Position numbers and translations under genes: made by a program. From Macrostomum hystrix (Eukaryota; Platyhelminthes; Macrostomidae), in assembly GCA_950097015.1 (NCBI GenBank), contig CATNEN010000033.1, positions 1,922,001 to 1,986,000 on the forward strand: a DNA stretch of 64,000 nucleotides, in the 5' to 3' direction. The notes beneath the pieces were generated by a model. The model made no database searches and was not told where the DNA came from. It was given only the letters and a program-made list of their open reading frames with translations. This document shows positions 35,204 through 46,745 of the stretch, piece by piece (the stretch's first letter is position 1; each line of letters opens with the position of its first letter).

Positions 35204-36028
35204 ATGTCACTATCTTGGAGCACACACGAATTGGAGCCTGAAGATTTGGCGTTGTTGCATGCGTACTTTGACCGGAGCTCGCCACAGAAACTGCAACAGG
35301 AAGTCTTCTTTGTCCTGAGCTCGCACTTTGCCTTTCGTGGACGTGAATGGAATCGAGCGCTTGAGAAAAAAGATGTCATTCTGCGGGAATCCACCGGAGG
35401 TATGACGTGCGTTGACTTGCAGAAAGAAAAGAAAGAAAAGTGTGTGTCCGCCGATGCCCCTCGGTCCAATCGGGAGATTGGGATTTTTCCTGTGCAAGAC
35501 AAATCTGTGTGCCCAGTTGAAGGGATCAAACTGTATCTTTCGAAGCTTCCATCTGAGAACGGCTCTCTGTTTCCCAGGCCTGCCGTCAAGTGGCAGAATG
35601 GAGCATGGTATTGCCCAAAGGATGTATTGCGCAAGAACACATTGGCCAGCATGATGAAGACAATCTCGAAAGCGGCCAGGCTCTCGCGGGACTACACCAA
35701 CCATTCGATCCGCGCAACAACCATAACAAACCTGTCCTCTGCTAGATTCAGTGCCGAAGTGATTCAAACCATCTCTGGGCACAAAAAGGTGGATAGTGTT
35801 GTCCGTTATACAAAGCGGACAACGGTGGCCCAGAAGCGCGCATTGTCTTCGGCTATCACAGATAGTCTACATGCCTCTACGTCGAGCGTGGTCAGTCATC
35901 AAGCACAAGCACTCTGCGAAAAGTCATCCAGCGTTCCAACTGCCGTCACAACTATTGGCCTGCCTGATAAATCCGGCCCGACGATCGTCTTGGAGAAGAA
36001 CGGGGCTAAATGTTACGTTTATATGTGA
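35204..36028 (+). pseudogene. Crypton-type tyrosine recombinase catalytic domain (fragment C)
   Basis: This 274-codon open frame holds a complete-looking catalytic domain. SSHFAFRGREWNRAL carries the first Arg, DYTNHSIRATTITNL carries H-x-x-R, and TISGHKKVDSVVRYTKRTT carries His and the nucleophilic Tyr. It lacks the N-terminal DNA-binding half, so it is probably inactive alone, though it is the best-preserved recombinase domain in the window. Confidence 0.85.
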
Positions 36029-36210
36029 GTGCAAAAAGGTCGCTTTGCGAAATTAGACTTTGGCTCTGGACTCTAACTGCTTTGCTTGATGTTTTGTTTA
36101 TTTTGTTGAAATACGTTGAAATACACAATAATCCATTATCGGCCCAACTTTTCGGGCCAAAATGACATCGTCTATGGCAATAATCGAATATCAGCCCGAT
36201 AGCCACGTAG

Positions 36211-36818
36211 TCATGGTACAATTGCACAATATTTGGGTGTAGTAGAAACGCTTTTCTTCTGATCCAGTGCCTTGACAAGCATCGCCTTGTAGGTTCTGTC
36301 AAATGAAACAAATTGATCGTTGCCTATTATCTTCAGATCACGCTTCTCCAGAAAGTACCGATGCATTGATGCACGGAAGCAAACCAAACTGCTGAAAGCA
36401 TAGGTCTTTCCATCGGCAGTCTTCAGTTGGACGAAGAACAGCCGCAAGTACGAGCACAGCTGTACCTAATTGGCATGCTCTCGATGTTGGTTGGCAGTCT
36501 CTCATCTGCTAAAAACGTTTTAAACCTTTGAATGTGTTGTTCCGTCTGCTTGGTGGTAGACTGACGCTTGCTGTCCTCCTCCACCTGTTGTAGACACTCT
36601 TGTTCATTAGAGGTCAACTCACGCAGCAGAGAAATGTCTCCAACCTTAGATGGATCACGGAGTTCCTCGTCGATGAAGTTCTCTTGATTCGCAGTAAGAC
36701 CCGTCCACTGCCCGATTGGGGTAGAATCCTCGCGGTTTACAAGACGGGTGACAAAATCCAGCTCTCCGGCAGTCAAACCGCTTATTTCGTTTTCGCGAAT
36801 CCAATCGTAGCGCAGCAT
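36211..36818 (-). pseudogene. Crypton-type tyrosine recombinase, N-terminal part (fragment D)
   Basis: Minus-strand frames 36818-36423 and 36447-36211 give LREL...RFKTFLADERLPTNIES, then TYAFSSLVCFRASMHRYFLE. These are homologous in order and content to the N-terminal half of fragment A (ENEISGLTAGELD compares with GDISGLDSAELE). A frameshift lies near 36440. The catalytic half is missing from this piece and might be fragment B. Confidence 0.75.
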
Positions 36819-37058
36819 AGCTCGAAATACAAAAACAAGAAAGCAATAGTAAAGAAAATCTCAGCACGCATGCAAGCTAATATAATATTTAAATTAGACT
36901 CTCTCTGCTCTTCCTCGAGAAATTTCTTGCTTTTATTTGTCTATGGTTAGAATATGTCTATGGCATAGTCTATGTCTATGGCCCCTGCACCCCAAATTAG
37001 CTAAACCAAACTATACAGTACGCAGAAATATAGTTAAAGTCGCTTGTATGAGTTTTTA

Positions 37059-37176
37059 CCATAGACATTGACAGCGGGCGCGACAGTGGGCACGAAATGA
37101 AGTCAATGCATTGAATTGAAGGCGTTTTTGCCATAGACAGTTGCAGCGGGCGCATAATTTCATTTCGTGACCGCTG
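37059..37176. repeat. direct and inverted repeats at the right edge of the Crypton cluster
   Basis: CCATAGACATTGACAGCGGG (37059) recurs as CCATAGACAGTTGCAGCGGG (37131). Between them CAGTGGGCACGAAATGAA (37084-37101) is nearly complementary to TTCATTTCGTGACCGCTG (37159-37176). The motifs echo the palindrome at 33.1 kb and may mark element termini. Confidence 0.6.
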
Positions 37177-37199
37177 CTGGGGCTGGCTCTGTTATGCTA

Positions 37200-39176
37200 T
37201 AATAATCACCTATAATAATATGGATAGGCTGCTTAGGGCAGAAATTAGCGAAACGGTCGAGGCGCGTAGCATATTACTCGTACGCTTTGATACTCGGAAT
37301 TTGAGTCTAATTAAAGCATGGATTGACATTTCCGACATGTTAAAAAGAAAGAAGGCGAAACATGTTTAGTAATAAAGAGAGCAAAAAGAGCTCACTGTTG
37401 AATTATAAATATGATAAAAGACACATAGAACTATATTTTAAGTCTTCGAATCTCACAAACCAATTTTACAGATAGTCATATTTAGTTAGGTCTGATTCAA
37501 TCCGGAAAAGTTATTTTCGCACAAATTTGAAACAGATGTAGGGTACAAAAAGGCTTCTGAAACTCAATGTACTTAGCTTAACTTATACTTAACTTACGTA
37601 TATGGTAAAGTGGGTGCTTGCCTGGGCATAAAATTACAAATACTACTAATACCAATCCTAATCCGAATCCTAATATTAATTCACAGTACTATTGGTCCGC
37701 ACAAATATAACTAGGCCTATTGACATAACTCTTTAGCTCCAATAAATATAGGCCTGCATTGTTATAAAATATAAAATAAACTGTCCTAATTTTTTACATT
37801 AATAAATCAATGAATATGTAATAATTTTTTGTTATAGGGTAAACATATAAATCTTAGTGGTGCTGCATGTTAAAGTTGGAAATTGAAATGGATTGTGTGG
37901 CATAAAAATGTTTTTTTATCTGAGTCAAGAAATAGTTCTGTACAAAATAGTATAGTTATAGATTCCAAATGTTTATAGCTAAATAGCACTTAAAGCAATC
38001 CTGAAGATTCCCACATTATTTTTTATACACTTTTACAGACATTCCAACCATAGAATCATGGTTGGGCCACTAACTATCAAACAAGCTGAACTGAACTTTT
38101 TAATCTAAAAGTTGGATATAATTTTGCATCCTGTATCTGTTTTTAGAATGCTGTTTCTAGACCAAGATGCACTGTGGCCAACCCAAGTTTGCCAATAGCC
38201 TACCTTCCCTTGTCTGTAGCAAAACAGTTTTATTTAGGTAATAAAATATGTTCTTTATTATCAAATGTTTCTTGTATTTTTATGCTGTTTGCATTTTAAA
38301 TTTTCCTATATTGTTCTTTTAATTTCCTAATGCAATTTTTGCATACTCATTTAAAGCACATTTAAGGATGTGCTTTTCACTTTCAATGCACAAAATCAGA
38401 GTTGAACTGGTGAGATCAAATAGGCAAATATAGGCTGCTATGAAATAGAATCAATTGTGAGCACTGCCTTATGTCCTATCAAAAGTGGGCTAGTTGAGAC
38501 TATCTAGATGGTGTCTGTTGGATCTATACTTGTTGCCAACAATGGTCAATTATGTGCAGTTCCTTCTTCTAAGGCAGTCACATGACACTTGTTCAGTTGA
38601 TTGACATGATATATTTCTGGTGAACTAATAGCTCCTTGTCCACAATGGTTGAAGTTGAAAAGGCACTATATAGTTATTATATTTCTAATTGTTTGAGTAT
38701 ATTCTTAATTCAATGGTGCATGAAAAATAAGAATATTTAGGTCTGTTTTATATTTTTAGCCCCTTTACTCTGACTAGATATATATGGACTTAATTGGGAT
38801 CCTGTATTTATTGTTTGAATTGGTCCAATTACATTATGTTGTAGTCTATTGTGAATTTTATGCAGTCTGTGTAATTCACCAACAATCATATCTAAAATTA
38901 AACATTTAATTTAGTTTCAGTACCTAATGTCAATTGTCAATCACAGTATGGTGGAATTGTTGTTAAGTTCTAGTTATTAAATAAATTGATCATATTCTGG
39001 CCAGTACTGGGTCAGGTTTTTTCACCTTAAATCGAGATAAAAACGACTCAGTCTTACTAAGAAACTGGGTACATTTGCCCAGCTTATTGTTGCTGAACCT
39101 AATCTAATAACCACTTTGCACTTGCGAAACTTTCAGCATTCATCAGACTTTGCAGCCTTCTAAGCTGTGGCCGCTA
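37200..39176. other. AT-rich intergenic region upstream of p85
   Basis: No open frame above noise, no array and no SINE was seen. An acceptor-like AACTTTCAG ends at 39136, about 40 bp before the p85 ATG. Confidence 0.45.
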
Positions 39177-42100
39177 ATGGCCATGGAAGCCTCACCTGCT
39201 GCAGCATCAAAGGCTCCCATCTTGTACCGCATTGTGCAGCCCTTCATTCCCAGCGATGAGGAAGTGGCTGCCGGCTTCATCTCTGTGCCAGAGCCTGGCG
39301 CTCAGTTAGCTTACCTAGCAACCAGTACGCTGCCCGGCACCTTCCGAGTGCAGTACCGCGATAGGGAGGGCCTCGTGCCAACCAGGTGTCTGCAACAGGT
39401 GCTGCCTCCAGCCGGCCCCGGCACCTGTAATCCCGGTAGGTGCTGAATGATCCATTCTTTGCGAGAGGCTCACGGGGACTCGTTCGTCTATCTCCTTTCC
39501 TCTTTGAAGTCTTTGTCCGTTGGTCTCCCTTCCTCTTTGAAGTCTTCGTCCGTATATCTCCCTTCCTCTTTGAGGTCCTTCTCCATCTATCTCCCTCTCT
39601 GAGGTCTTTGTCCGTCTATCTCCTTTCCTTCTTAAGGTCTTTGTTCGGCAATCTTCCTTCTTTTTGTCTTGGTTTGTGTCTTTCTCATTCTCCGCCTCTC
39701 TACTCTGTTTGAAGTCTTTCAATTTGAGTTGTCTCCCCTCCTCTAGTCATGGAAATAAAGTATATATCTAATTCTAGAATTTCGGATTAGCTTGTCGCCA
39801 AAGTATCAAAGTTCTCAGGTTATTTAAAAGTCTATGTCTATCTTCGATTCCTCCAGGCGCCCTCTCAATCGACGGTCATCAGTCAGATGTCGAAGCGGCA
39901 GCCGCAGCGGCCAGCATTCGCAGGCGGCACCAAATTTCCTCGCCACAGCCGGCCGTATTCGTGTCCGGCCCTCGTTACTGCACTCTGTGCGGCGACTACC
40001 TGTGGCACTGCCGGGCCTCCCAGTGCGCCGCCTGCAAGCGAGTTTTCCACTTGACTTGCGCCGCGGCCTCTGCCAACGGTGACAACAACGAGCAAAGCGA
40101 ATTTGACGGCTTTGACGCGCTTGCCGGCTGCGACGGCTCGGCTCCACCGTCAGACGATGCGCACTTTCTGTACCTGCACCAGGCGCCTGCGCCAATCGAG
40201 GCCTGGACCAGCCGCATGGTGCTGGAGTGGCTGTGCGCAGCCAATCTGAGCCGATTTCTTGACGTTTGCTGCAAATACCTAGGCCAGAAAGGATTTCCAG
40301 GTTTGTGGACTGCATTGAATTTCTGATCTGTTGTCAACCAGGAAATCAGAATGGGATCTGTTGTCAATCAGAATGGGATCTGTTGTCAATCAGAGTGGGA
40401 TCTGTTGTCAATCAGAGTGGGATCTGTTGTCAATCAGAATGAGATATGTTGTCACTTGTCAATCAGAGTGGGATCTGTTGTCAATCAGAGTGGGATTTGT
40501 TGTCAATCAGATTGGGATCTGTTGTAAATGAGTATGGAATCTGCAGTCAATCAGAGTGGGATCTGTTGTAAATGAGTATGGGATCTGTTGTCAATCAGAG
40601 TGGGATCTGTGGTAAATGAGTATGGAATCTGCAGTCAATCAGAGTGGGATCTGTTGTAAATGAGTATGGGATCTGTTGTCAATCAGAGTGGGATCTGTCG
40701 TAAATGAGTATGGAATCTGCAGTCAATCAGAGTGGGATCTGTTGTAAATGAGTATGGGATCTGTTGTCAATCAGAGACTCAGAGTGGGATCTGTTGTAAA
40801 TGAGTATGGGATCTGTTGCCAATCAGAGTGGGATCTGTCGAAGCGGCTGTTGTAAATGAGTATGGGATCTGTTGTCAATCAGAGTGGGATCTGTTGTAAA
40901 TGAGTATGGAATCTGCAGTCAATCAGAGTGGGATCTGTTGTAAATGAGTATGGGATCTGTTGTCAATCAGAGACTCAGAGTGGGATCTGTTGTAAATGAG
41001 TATGGGATCTGTTGTCAATCAGAGTGGGATCTGTCGAAGCGGCTGTTGTAAATGAGTATGGAATCTGCAGTCAATCAGAGTGGGATCTGTTGTAAATGAG
41101 TATGGAATCTGCAGTCAATCAGAGTGGGATCTGCTGTAAATGAGTATGGAATCTGCAGTCAATCAGGGTGGGATCTGCTGTAAATGAGTATGGAATCTGC
41201 AGTCAATCAGGGTGGGATCTGCTGTAAATGAGTATGGAATCTGCAGTCAATCAGGGTGGGATCTGCTGTAAATGAGTATGGAATCTGCAGTCAATCAGAG
41301 TGGGATCTGCTGTAAATGAGTATGGAATCTGCAGTCAATCAGAGTGGGATCTGTTGTCAATCAGAGTGGGATCTGTTGTAAATGAGTATGGAATCTGCAG
41401 TCAATCAGAGTGGGATCTGCTGTAAATGAGTATGGAATCTGCAGTCAATCAGGGTGGGATCTGCTGTAAATGAGTATGGAATCTGCAGTCAATCAGAGTG
41501 GGATCTGCTGTCGATACGACTCAGATGGGTTGCTAAGTTGGTTGAGATGATTTGACTGGCACCCAGGTGGCTCCTGTCTTCGGGGCATCACCGACCAAGT
41601 CCTGACCGATGATTGGCGGTTGAGTGACGCGCCTCACAGGTGGGCCATCAGCGAAGCTCTCAAGCAGCTCATTGATGGTGTCGAAGGCGGCAGCTTCGGT
41701 GACTGGCCGGCCTTGGACTCGGCCGCCGCCTGGCGACTCGTTCCGGAGGGCCGCGGCCGGCACCAGCTGCGGCTGTCAAGCTTTGCCGAGCATCGGACCA
41801 GCTGCTCAGCCTGCGGCCTGCGGCTGCTTGGCATCTATCAGCAGGGCCTGCAGTGCTGCCGCTGCGGCGCGATTCTGCATCGCCACTGCGCCAGATTTCA
41901 ACCTCGCCAAAAACGCGGCGAGGACGACGACTGCTGCAGGCCGGCTGTGCCAGCCGTGCTGCCGTCGATTGTATTCGGCTTGTCTATTGAAGAACAGGTA
42001 CTCTGGAAGTTTGTTCGCTATTGCTGTGGTTAGGGCTACTAGTGCTGACCCCTAACTCCAAACTCTCAGGTTGCCGCAGGTGAGCGACAGTTGCCGGACG

Positions 42101-45100
42101 AATCAGACCGGCGCAACTTGGACAACTACGCCGAGACCTACAATGTGTACGACAGTCTGGCGGCTGGCACCGCCGATTCGGCCACTGACGAGCCGACATC
42201 CCCTGAGGCTGCCAGCCACCTGGTGCCCTACATTGTGCGCCTGTGCACCTACACAGTTGAGCGGGAGAGCCTGACCAGCGTCCGCTCCCTGCTGCAGTTC
42301 TATAGGTATCGGCGCACCGCTTCTGATGTGGAAGCTCTTCGCGCCGACTTCGGCAACGGAGTCGACGCAGCTACGCGCGGCAAACTTGACGGCAAGCTGG
42401 CAGCCCAGCTGTTGAAGCTCTGGCTGCAGGAGCTGCCGACCTCACTGCTGCCCAGTCACAACTTTGACAGGTCAGTTTCACCTTGGGTGGGATTTTGAGA
42501 CTATTCGGGTCACTTTCTAGCCTTAGATGTTGAAACTAAGGCGTCACCTTCTGGCACAGGACATTGAGGCTAATGACTGGCTTTCTATTCCAGGATGTTG
42601 AGGTCAACATTTGGCTTTCTATTCCAGGATGTTGAGGTCAACATTTGGCTTTCTATTCCAGGATGTTGAGGCCAATTATTGAGGTTTCGAGTCTCTATTA
42701 TGATTGAGATTTTAAAGTGTGGCAGATAGGAACAATCAAAGACGGTGATTAAAGCATTTTATTCCTTAACTAATCTGGCCTCAGATTCGTTCGCGTGATG
42801 GACCTGCCGGCCAGACAGCTGCCTCAGCAGGCCATCGAGTTCCGCCGCCTCCTAGCCGAAGCGCCTGTGCATCACCGGGCCACCCTGCAGCACCTGATGT
42901 GCCACTTTGTCCAACTGTTTCGCAAGGTACGCGCGCCAGATCCGCAGCAATTCATCGCCTGGTCTCGAGTGTTTGGCCAGCTGCTGCTGCGGCCAACCTG
43001 GTCCCGAGTAACCGGACTTGTGGCCGGGGACCACGCCAGGCCCTGCGTTGTGCCGCTGCACGATGTGGCCAAAGGCGTGCTGTCACACGGCCGCTGGGGC
43101 TGCGTGCTGCCCTCCTTTCTGAGGCTCAGCGATCCGTCTCAGGTGAGATTGCACTGGATTGTAGATTGTGCTCCAGAGATGCCCAGAATTCACCGCTAAC
43201 ATTGATCCACAGTGATCGAAAGATGCCCAGAATTCTAAAAAATCGATTGGCTAACCTTCCCAGATCCTCAAAGTCGACGGCTAACCATCCCAGATCCCCA
43301 AAGTCGACGGCTAACCTTCCCAGATCCTCAAAGTCGACGGTTAACCTACCCAGATCCTAAAAGTCGATGGCTAACCTTCCCAGATCCTCAAAGTCGACGG
43401 CAAACCTTCCCAGATCCTCGAAACTCACTGCTAACGTTTTCAGATCCCAGAATTCGACTGCCAACCTTCCCAGATACTAAAATTCGACTGCCAACCTTCC
43501 CAGATCCCCAAAATTCGACTGCCAACCTTCCCAGATCCCCAAAATGTGCTTGCAACCTTCCCAGATCCCCAAAATGTACTTGCAACCTTCACAGATCCCC
43601 AAAATCTAATGCCTACATTCTCAGATCCTCAGAGCCAACGGCCAACCAGGTCCCAAGAACAAAATGATTACACTTGACGCCAACTCTTGTACCCGTGGAA
43701 TGTCCCGCAGGTTGACCACATTTCGATGTCCGAACAGCCCTGGTACTGGGGCGACATCTCCAAGTCGGAGGTGCAGGCGGTGCTGGCCAATCGGCCGGAC
43801 GGCTCATTCCTGGTGCGCAACGCGGCTAATATGAGCGGCGGCTACACCCTGACGCTGAAGAAGGACGGCGAGAACAAGCTGATCCGCATTTATCCGCGCT
43901 ACAAAACCAACAACAGGCTGACCTACGGCTTCTCGGAGCGGGCTACTGAGTTTTTCACGGTGGCCCAGGTGATCAATTACTACACTTACAAGTCGCTGAG
44001 AGAGTACAACGAGAATCTGGACGTGCTGCTACTCTATCCGATTAGCAAATTCGCCGGCGGGCCAGAGATTTCCTCCGCCGCGCCGCAAGGAAATGCCGAA
44101 GAGGTTCGTCTAGACGTCCTTGTTGTCTGTGCTTCTTGTTTATTACGCAGTGATTGGCCTAATATTTAAAAGTTTGAGATGACCCGCTGATGGCCACGTG
44201 GAGAGTTTGAGATGACCCGCTGATGGTCATATGGATAGAGTTTGAGATGACCCGCTGATGGTCATATGGATAGAGTTTGAGATGACCCGCTGATGGTCAT
44301 ATGATAGAGTTTGAGATGACCCGCTGATGGTCATATGGATAGAGTTTGAGATGATCCGCTGATGGTCATATGGATAGAGTTTGAGATGATCCGCTGATGG
44401 TCATATGGATAGAGTTTGAGATGACCCGCTGATGGTCATATGGATAGAGTTTGAGATGACCCGTTGATGGTCAAATGGATAGAGTTTGAGATGATCCGTT
44501 GATGGTCATATGGATAGAGTTTGAGATGACCCGTTGATGGTCATATGGATAGAGTTTGAGATGACCCGCTGATGGTCATATGGATAGAGTTTGAGATGAC
44601 CCGTTGATGGTCATATGGATAGAGTTTGAGATGAACCTGCTGGGGAACCCCACTAATCCATCCTGTCTGACTCTTACCCGCCGCGGCATTTTTGCAGGCA
44701 CGCCAGGAACTGCTCACACTCTACCAGGAAATGGGCCGAGAAATCTCTGAGTCCATGGTGAAGATGGATGAGCATGCTGCCACGATTTCGACTCTGAAAG
44801 ATCAGCAGCTGGAGGCTGAGCGCGGCTCCAAGTGCTACTCTCAGGTTGTTCTCACCCTGTCTAACAACATTGTCAAGATGGACGGGCTAATTGATCGTGG
44901 GACCGCGGTTGAGGACCAGATGAGAACCAATCGAAGTCTGCAGGTGAGAGAGGCGAGAAATTCGCTTTTGTCGCTTCGACCGAATCTTCCCATTTTCATC
45001 AATTGCAGCACAATCAAAATGCAGCCAGCGGGGAGGCAATTCTGCCCTATTCCGCTGAGCACACACGCACATGGGCATGTTGCATAGTCACTGACACAGG

Positions 45101-46133
45101 TGTACATCTGCCCTAGCTTTCCCATCGTCAGGCAGTGTACACTCACTGCGTCATGAGGCTTGACGATATGCGTGTTCTCTCCTCCCCTCTCGCCATCTCT
45201 CAGCGGCTGCAAATCAAATCAACCCCGTGTACAGTTTTTCAGTCCATGGACTGGGGGCGGCATACCCACACGAATTGCTAACCCAGCTAATGCTAGTAAC
45301 CATGTTACAATTAAACAATGAACTGAAGCAATGATGCAGATTGTTTAGCGTTTGAGCTGAGATTCGAACTCTGAACCTTATCACTGAGCATTCCTAATCC
45401 TGATTATTTTCCTCTCTAACGGGAAAATCTCCCCAACCCGCCGCTCGCAACGCAGGAGAACCGGCTGCAGATGTACCGCTCCCGTCAGGAGGCGGCCGAG
45501 AAGGAGGCGCAGCGGATCCGGCACGACAGCCAGGTGTTGCAGGCGGAGGTGCGCACAATGCGAGCCGACGTCCGGGCCATCCAGGAGAAGCGCATCCGCC
45601 TGAAGGCCATCCTAATGACCCTCTACGGTGTGTCCCGCGAGACCATTGACGCTGAGGACGGCGCCATCCCGGGCGCGAACTTCTCCAGCTACCGGGCGGA
45701 CAGCATCGAGCAGCTCTCCCTGGCCGAAGACCTAACGGCGCCTCCGCAGGCCTCGCCGTGGGATCCGGCCGACTGGCTGGACCGGCAGATCACCAAGGCC
45801 GACCCGCTGCTCCGCCGGCTGGACCCGGCCCCAATCGGCACCTTCCTGATTCACGCGTCCCGCTCCGGCGGCCAGGAGAGTCTAGTACTGTCCGTGCGCA
45901 GTCCGTGCGGAGTTCGATTCTGCAAGATCTTCATGGAGCTGGGCCAGGGCCAGCAGCAGACTGGTCGCTGCGGCTTCGATTCGACAAATCCAACTGCCTT
46001 TTCTAGCCTGGAGAGTCTGGTCGCTTATTATCGAATGAATTCACTTGGCAAACACAATCGCGACATGGACACCTGCCTGTTCCTGCCCCTGAAACAACTG
46101 CCGCCCGACCGAGGCACCGACATCTACATCTGA
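39177..46133 (+). CDS. PIK3R1-like: PI3-kinase p85 regulatory subunit with C1 and SAM domains
   Basis: Exons 39177-39435, 39857-40300, 41567-41997, 42070-42470, 42785-43142, 43711-44103, 44698-44943 and 45456-46133 join with matching phases (1,1,0,2,0,0,0) and total 3,210 bp, or 1,069 residues; human p85alpha has 724. Domains in order: SH3-like (ILYRIVQPF...GLVPTRCLQ); C1-like zinc site CTLCGDYLWHC...CAACKRVFHLTC; SAM-like helices spanning exons 2-3 (WTSRMVLEWL to AISEALKQLIDG); second C1 CSACGLRLLGIYQQGLQCC...HRHC; BH/RhoGAP-like (YAETYNVYDS to LLLRPTW); nSH2 (WYWGDISKSE, GSFLVRN); iSH2 coiled coil; cSH2 (DWLDRQITKAD). It would bind and restrain p110 and recruit it to phosphotyrosine. The cSH2 reads GTFLIHAS, so the FLVR Arg is His. 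Introns 1, 2, 4, 5 and 6 each carry a different minisatellite, and intron 7 holds SINEs. Confidence 0.93.
39480..39720. repeat. about 33-bp pyrimidine-rich minisatellite, p85 intron 1
   Basis: Roughly seven imperfect units of CGTCTATCTCCCTTCCTCTT plus TGAAGTCTTTGT, confined to intron 1. Confidence 0.75.
40337..41515. repeat. 22/44-bp minisatellite, p85 intron 2
   Basis: It starts as a 22-bp unit (AATCAGAGTGGGATCTGTTG) and becomes a 44-bp dimer in which that unit alternates with GTAAATGAGTATGGAATCTG. About 50 monomers fill the intron. Two units carry an extra GAAGCGGCTG insertion (about 40838 and 41035). Confidence 0.93.
42565..42672. repeat. 34-bp repeat, three copies, p85 intron 4
   Basis: TTGGCTTTCTATTCCAGGAT plus GTTGAGGTCAACAT repeats three times. 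Each unit contains a TTCCAG acceptor-like site, so decoy acceptors are present. Confidence 0.85.
43225..43640. repeat. 30-bp minisatellite, p85 intron 5
   Basis: About 14 units with the core GGCTAACCTTCCCAGATCCT, diverging toward the 3' end. Each carries a CCTTCCCAG acceptor-like motif. Confidence 0.9.
44168..44640. repeat. 35-bp minisatellite, p85 intron 6
   Basis: About 13 units of GAGTTTGAGATGACCCGCTG plus ATGGTCATATGGATA, highly homogeneous. Confidence 0.93.
45020..45410 (-). mobile_element. fused SINE A and SINE B fragments in p85 intron 7
   Basis: At 45020-45205 the sequence matches the body of SINE A on the minus strand (GAGGCAATTCTGCCC, ACACAGGTGTACATCTGCCC). At about 45215 it switches directly to SINE B on the minus strand (CAGTCCATGGACTGGGGG, CCCAGCTAATGCT). 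The SINE A head and SINE B tail are missing, so this is a truncated or chimeric copy. Confidence 0.75.
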
Positions 46134-46185
46134 CCGGCGCCTTTTTCTTGGGCTGTCAACTCTGACACATCATTTGCGGATTTAG

Positions 46186-46745
46186 ATGTTTAAGATATTT
46201 GATTCGTGTTTTTGAGCTTGCAAATGAATTTTGCCATAGACAGCTTGGGTGTGGACATATTTGATTCGTGTTATTGAGCTGGCAAATGAATTTTACCATA
46301 GACAGCTTGCGTGTGGACATATTTGATTCGTGTTATTGAGCTGGCAAAAGAATTTTACCATAGACAGCTTGCGTGTGGACATATTTGATTCGTGTTATTG
46401 AGCTGGCAAATGAATTTTACCATAGACAGCTTGCGTGTGGACATATTTGATTCGTGTTATTGAGCTGGCAAATGAATTTTACCATAGACAGCTTGCGTGT
46501 GGACATATTTGATTCGTGTTATTGAGCTGGCAAATGAATTTTACCATAGACAGCTTGCGTGTGGACATATTTGATTCGTGTTATTGAGCTGGCAAATGAA
46601 TTTTACCATAGACAGCTTGCGTGTGGACATATTTGATTCGTGTTATTGAGCTGGCAAATGAATTTTACCATAGACAGCTTGCGTGTGGACATATTTGATT
46701 CGTGTTATTGAGCTGGCAAAAGAATTTTGCCGTAGACAGCTTAGC
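46186..46745. repeat. 62-bp tandem repeat just 3' of p85
   Basis: Nine near-identical 62-bp units with ATTTGATTCGTGTTATTGAG and ACCATAGACAGCTTGCGTG, starting about 50 bp after the stop codon and so probably inside the 3' UTR or just past it. The CCATAGACAG motif also occurs at the right edge of the Crypton cluster. Confidence 0.93.

Noticed and set aside
39315-40367. Minus-strand frames opposite p85 exons 1-2
   Set aside because: They are antisense shadows of GC-rich coding DNA and of the intron 1 repeat.
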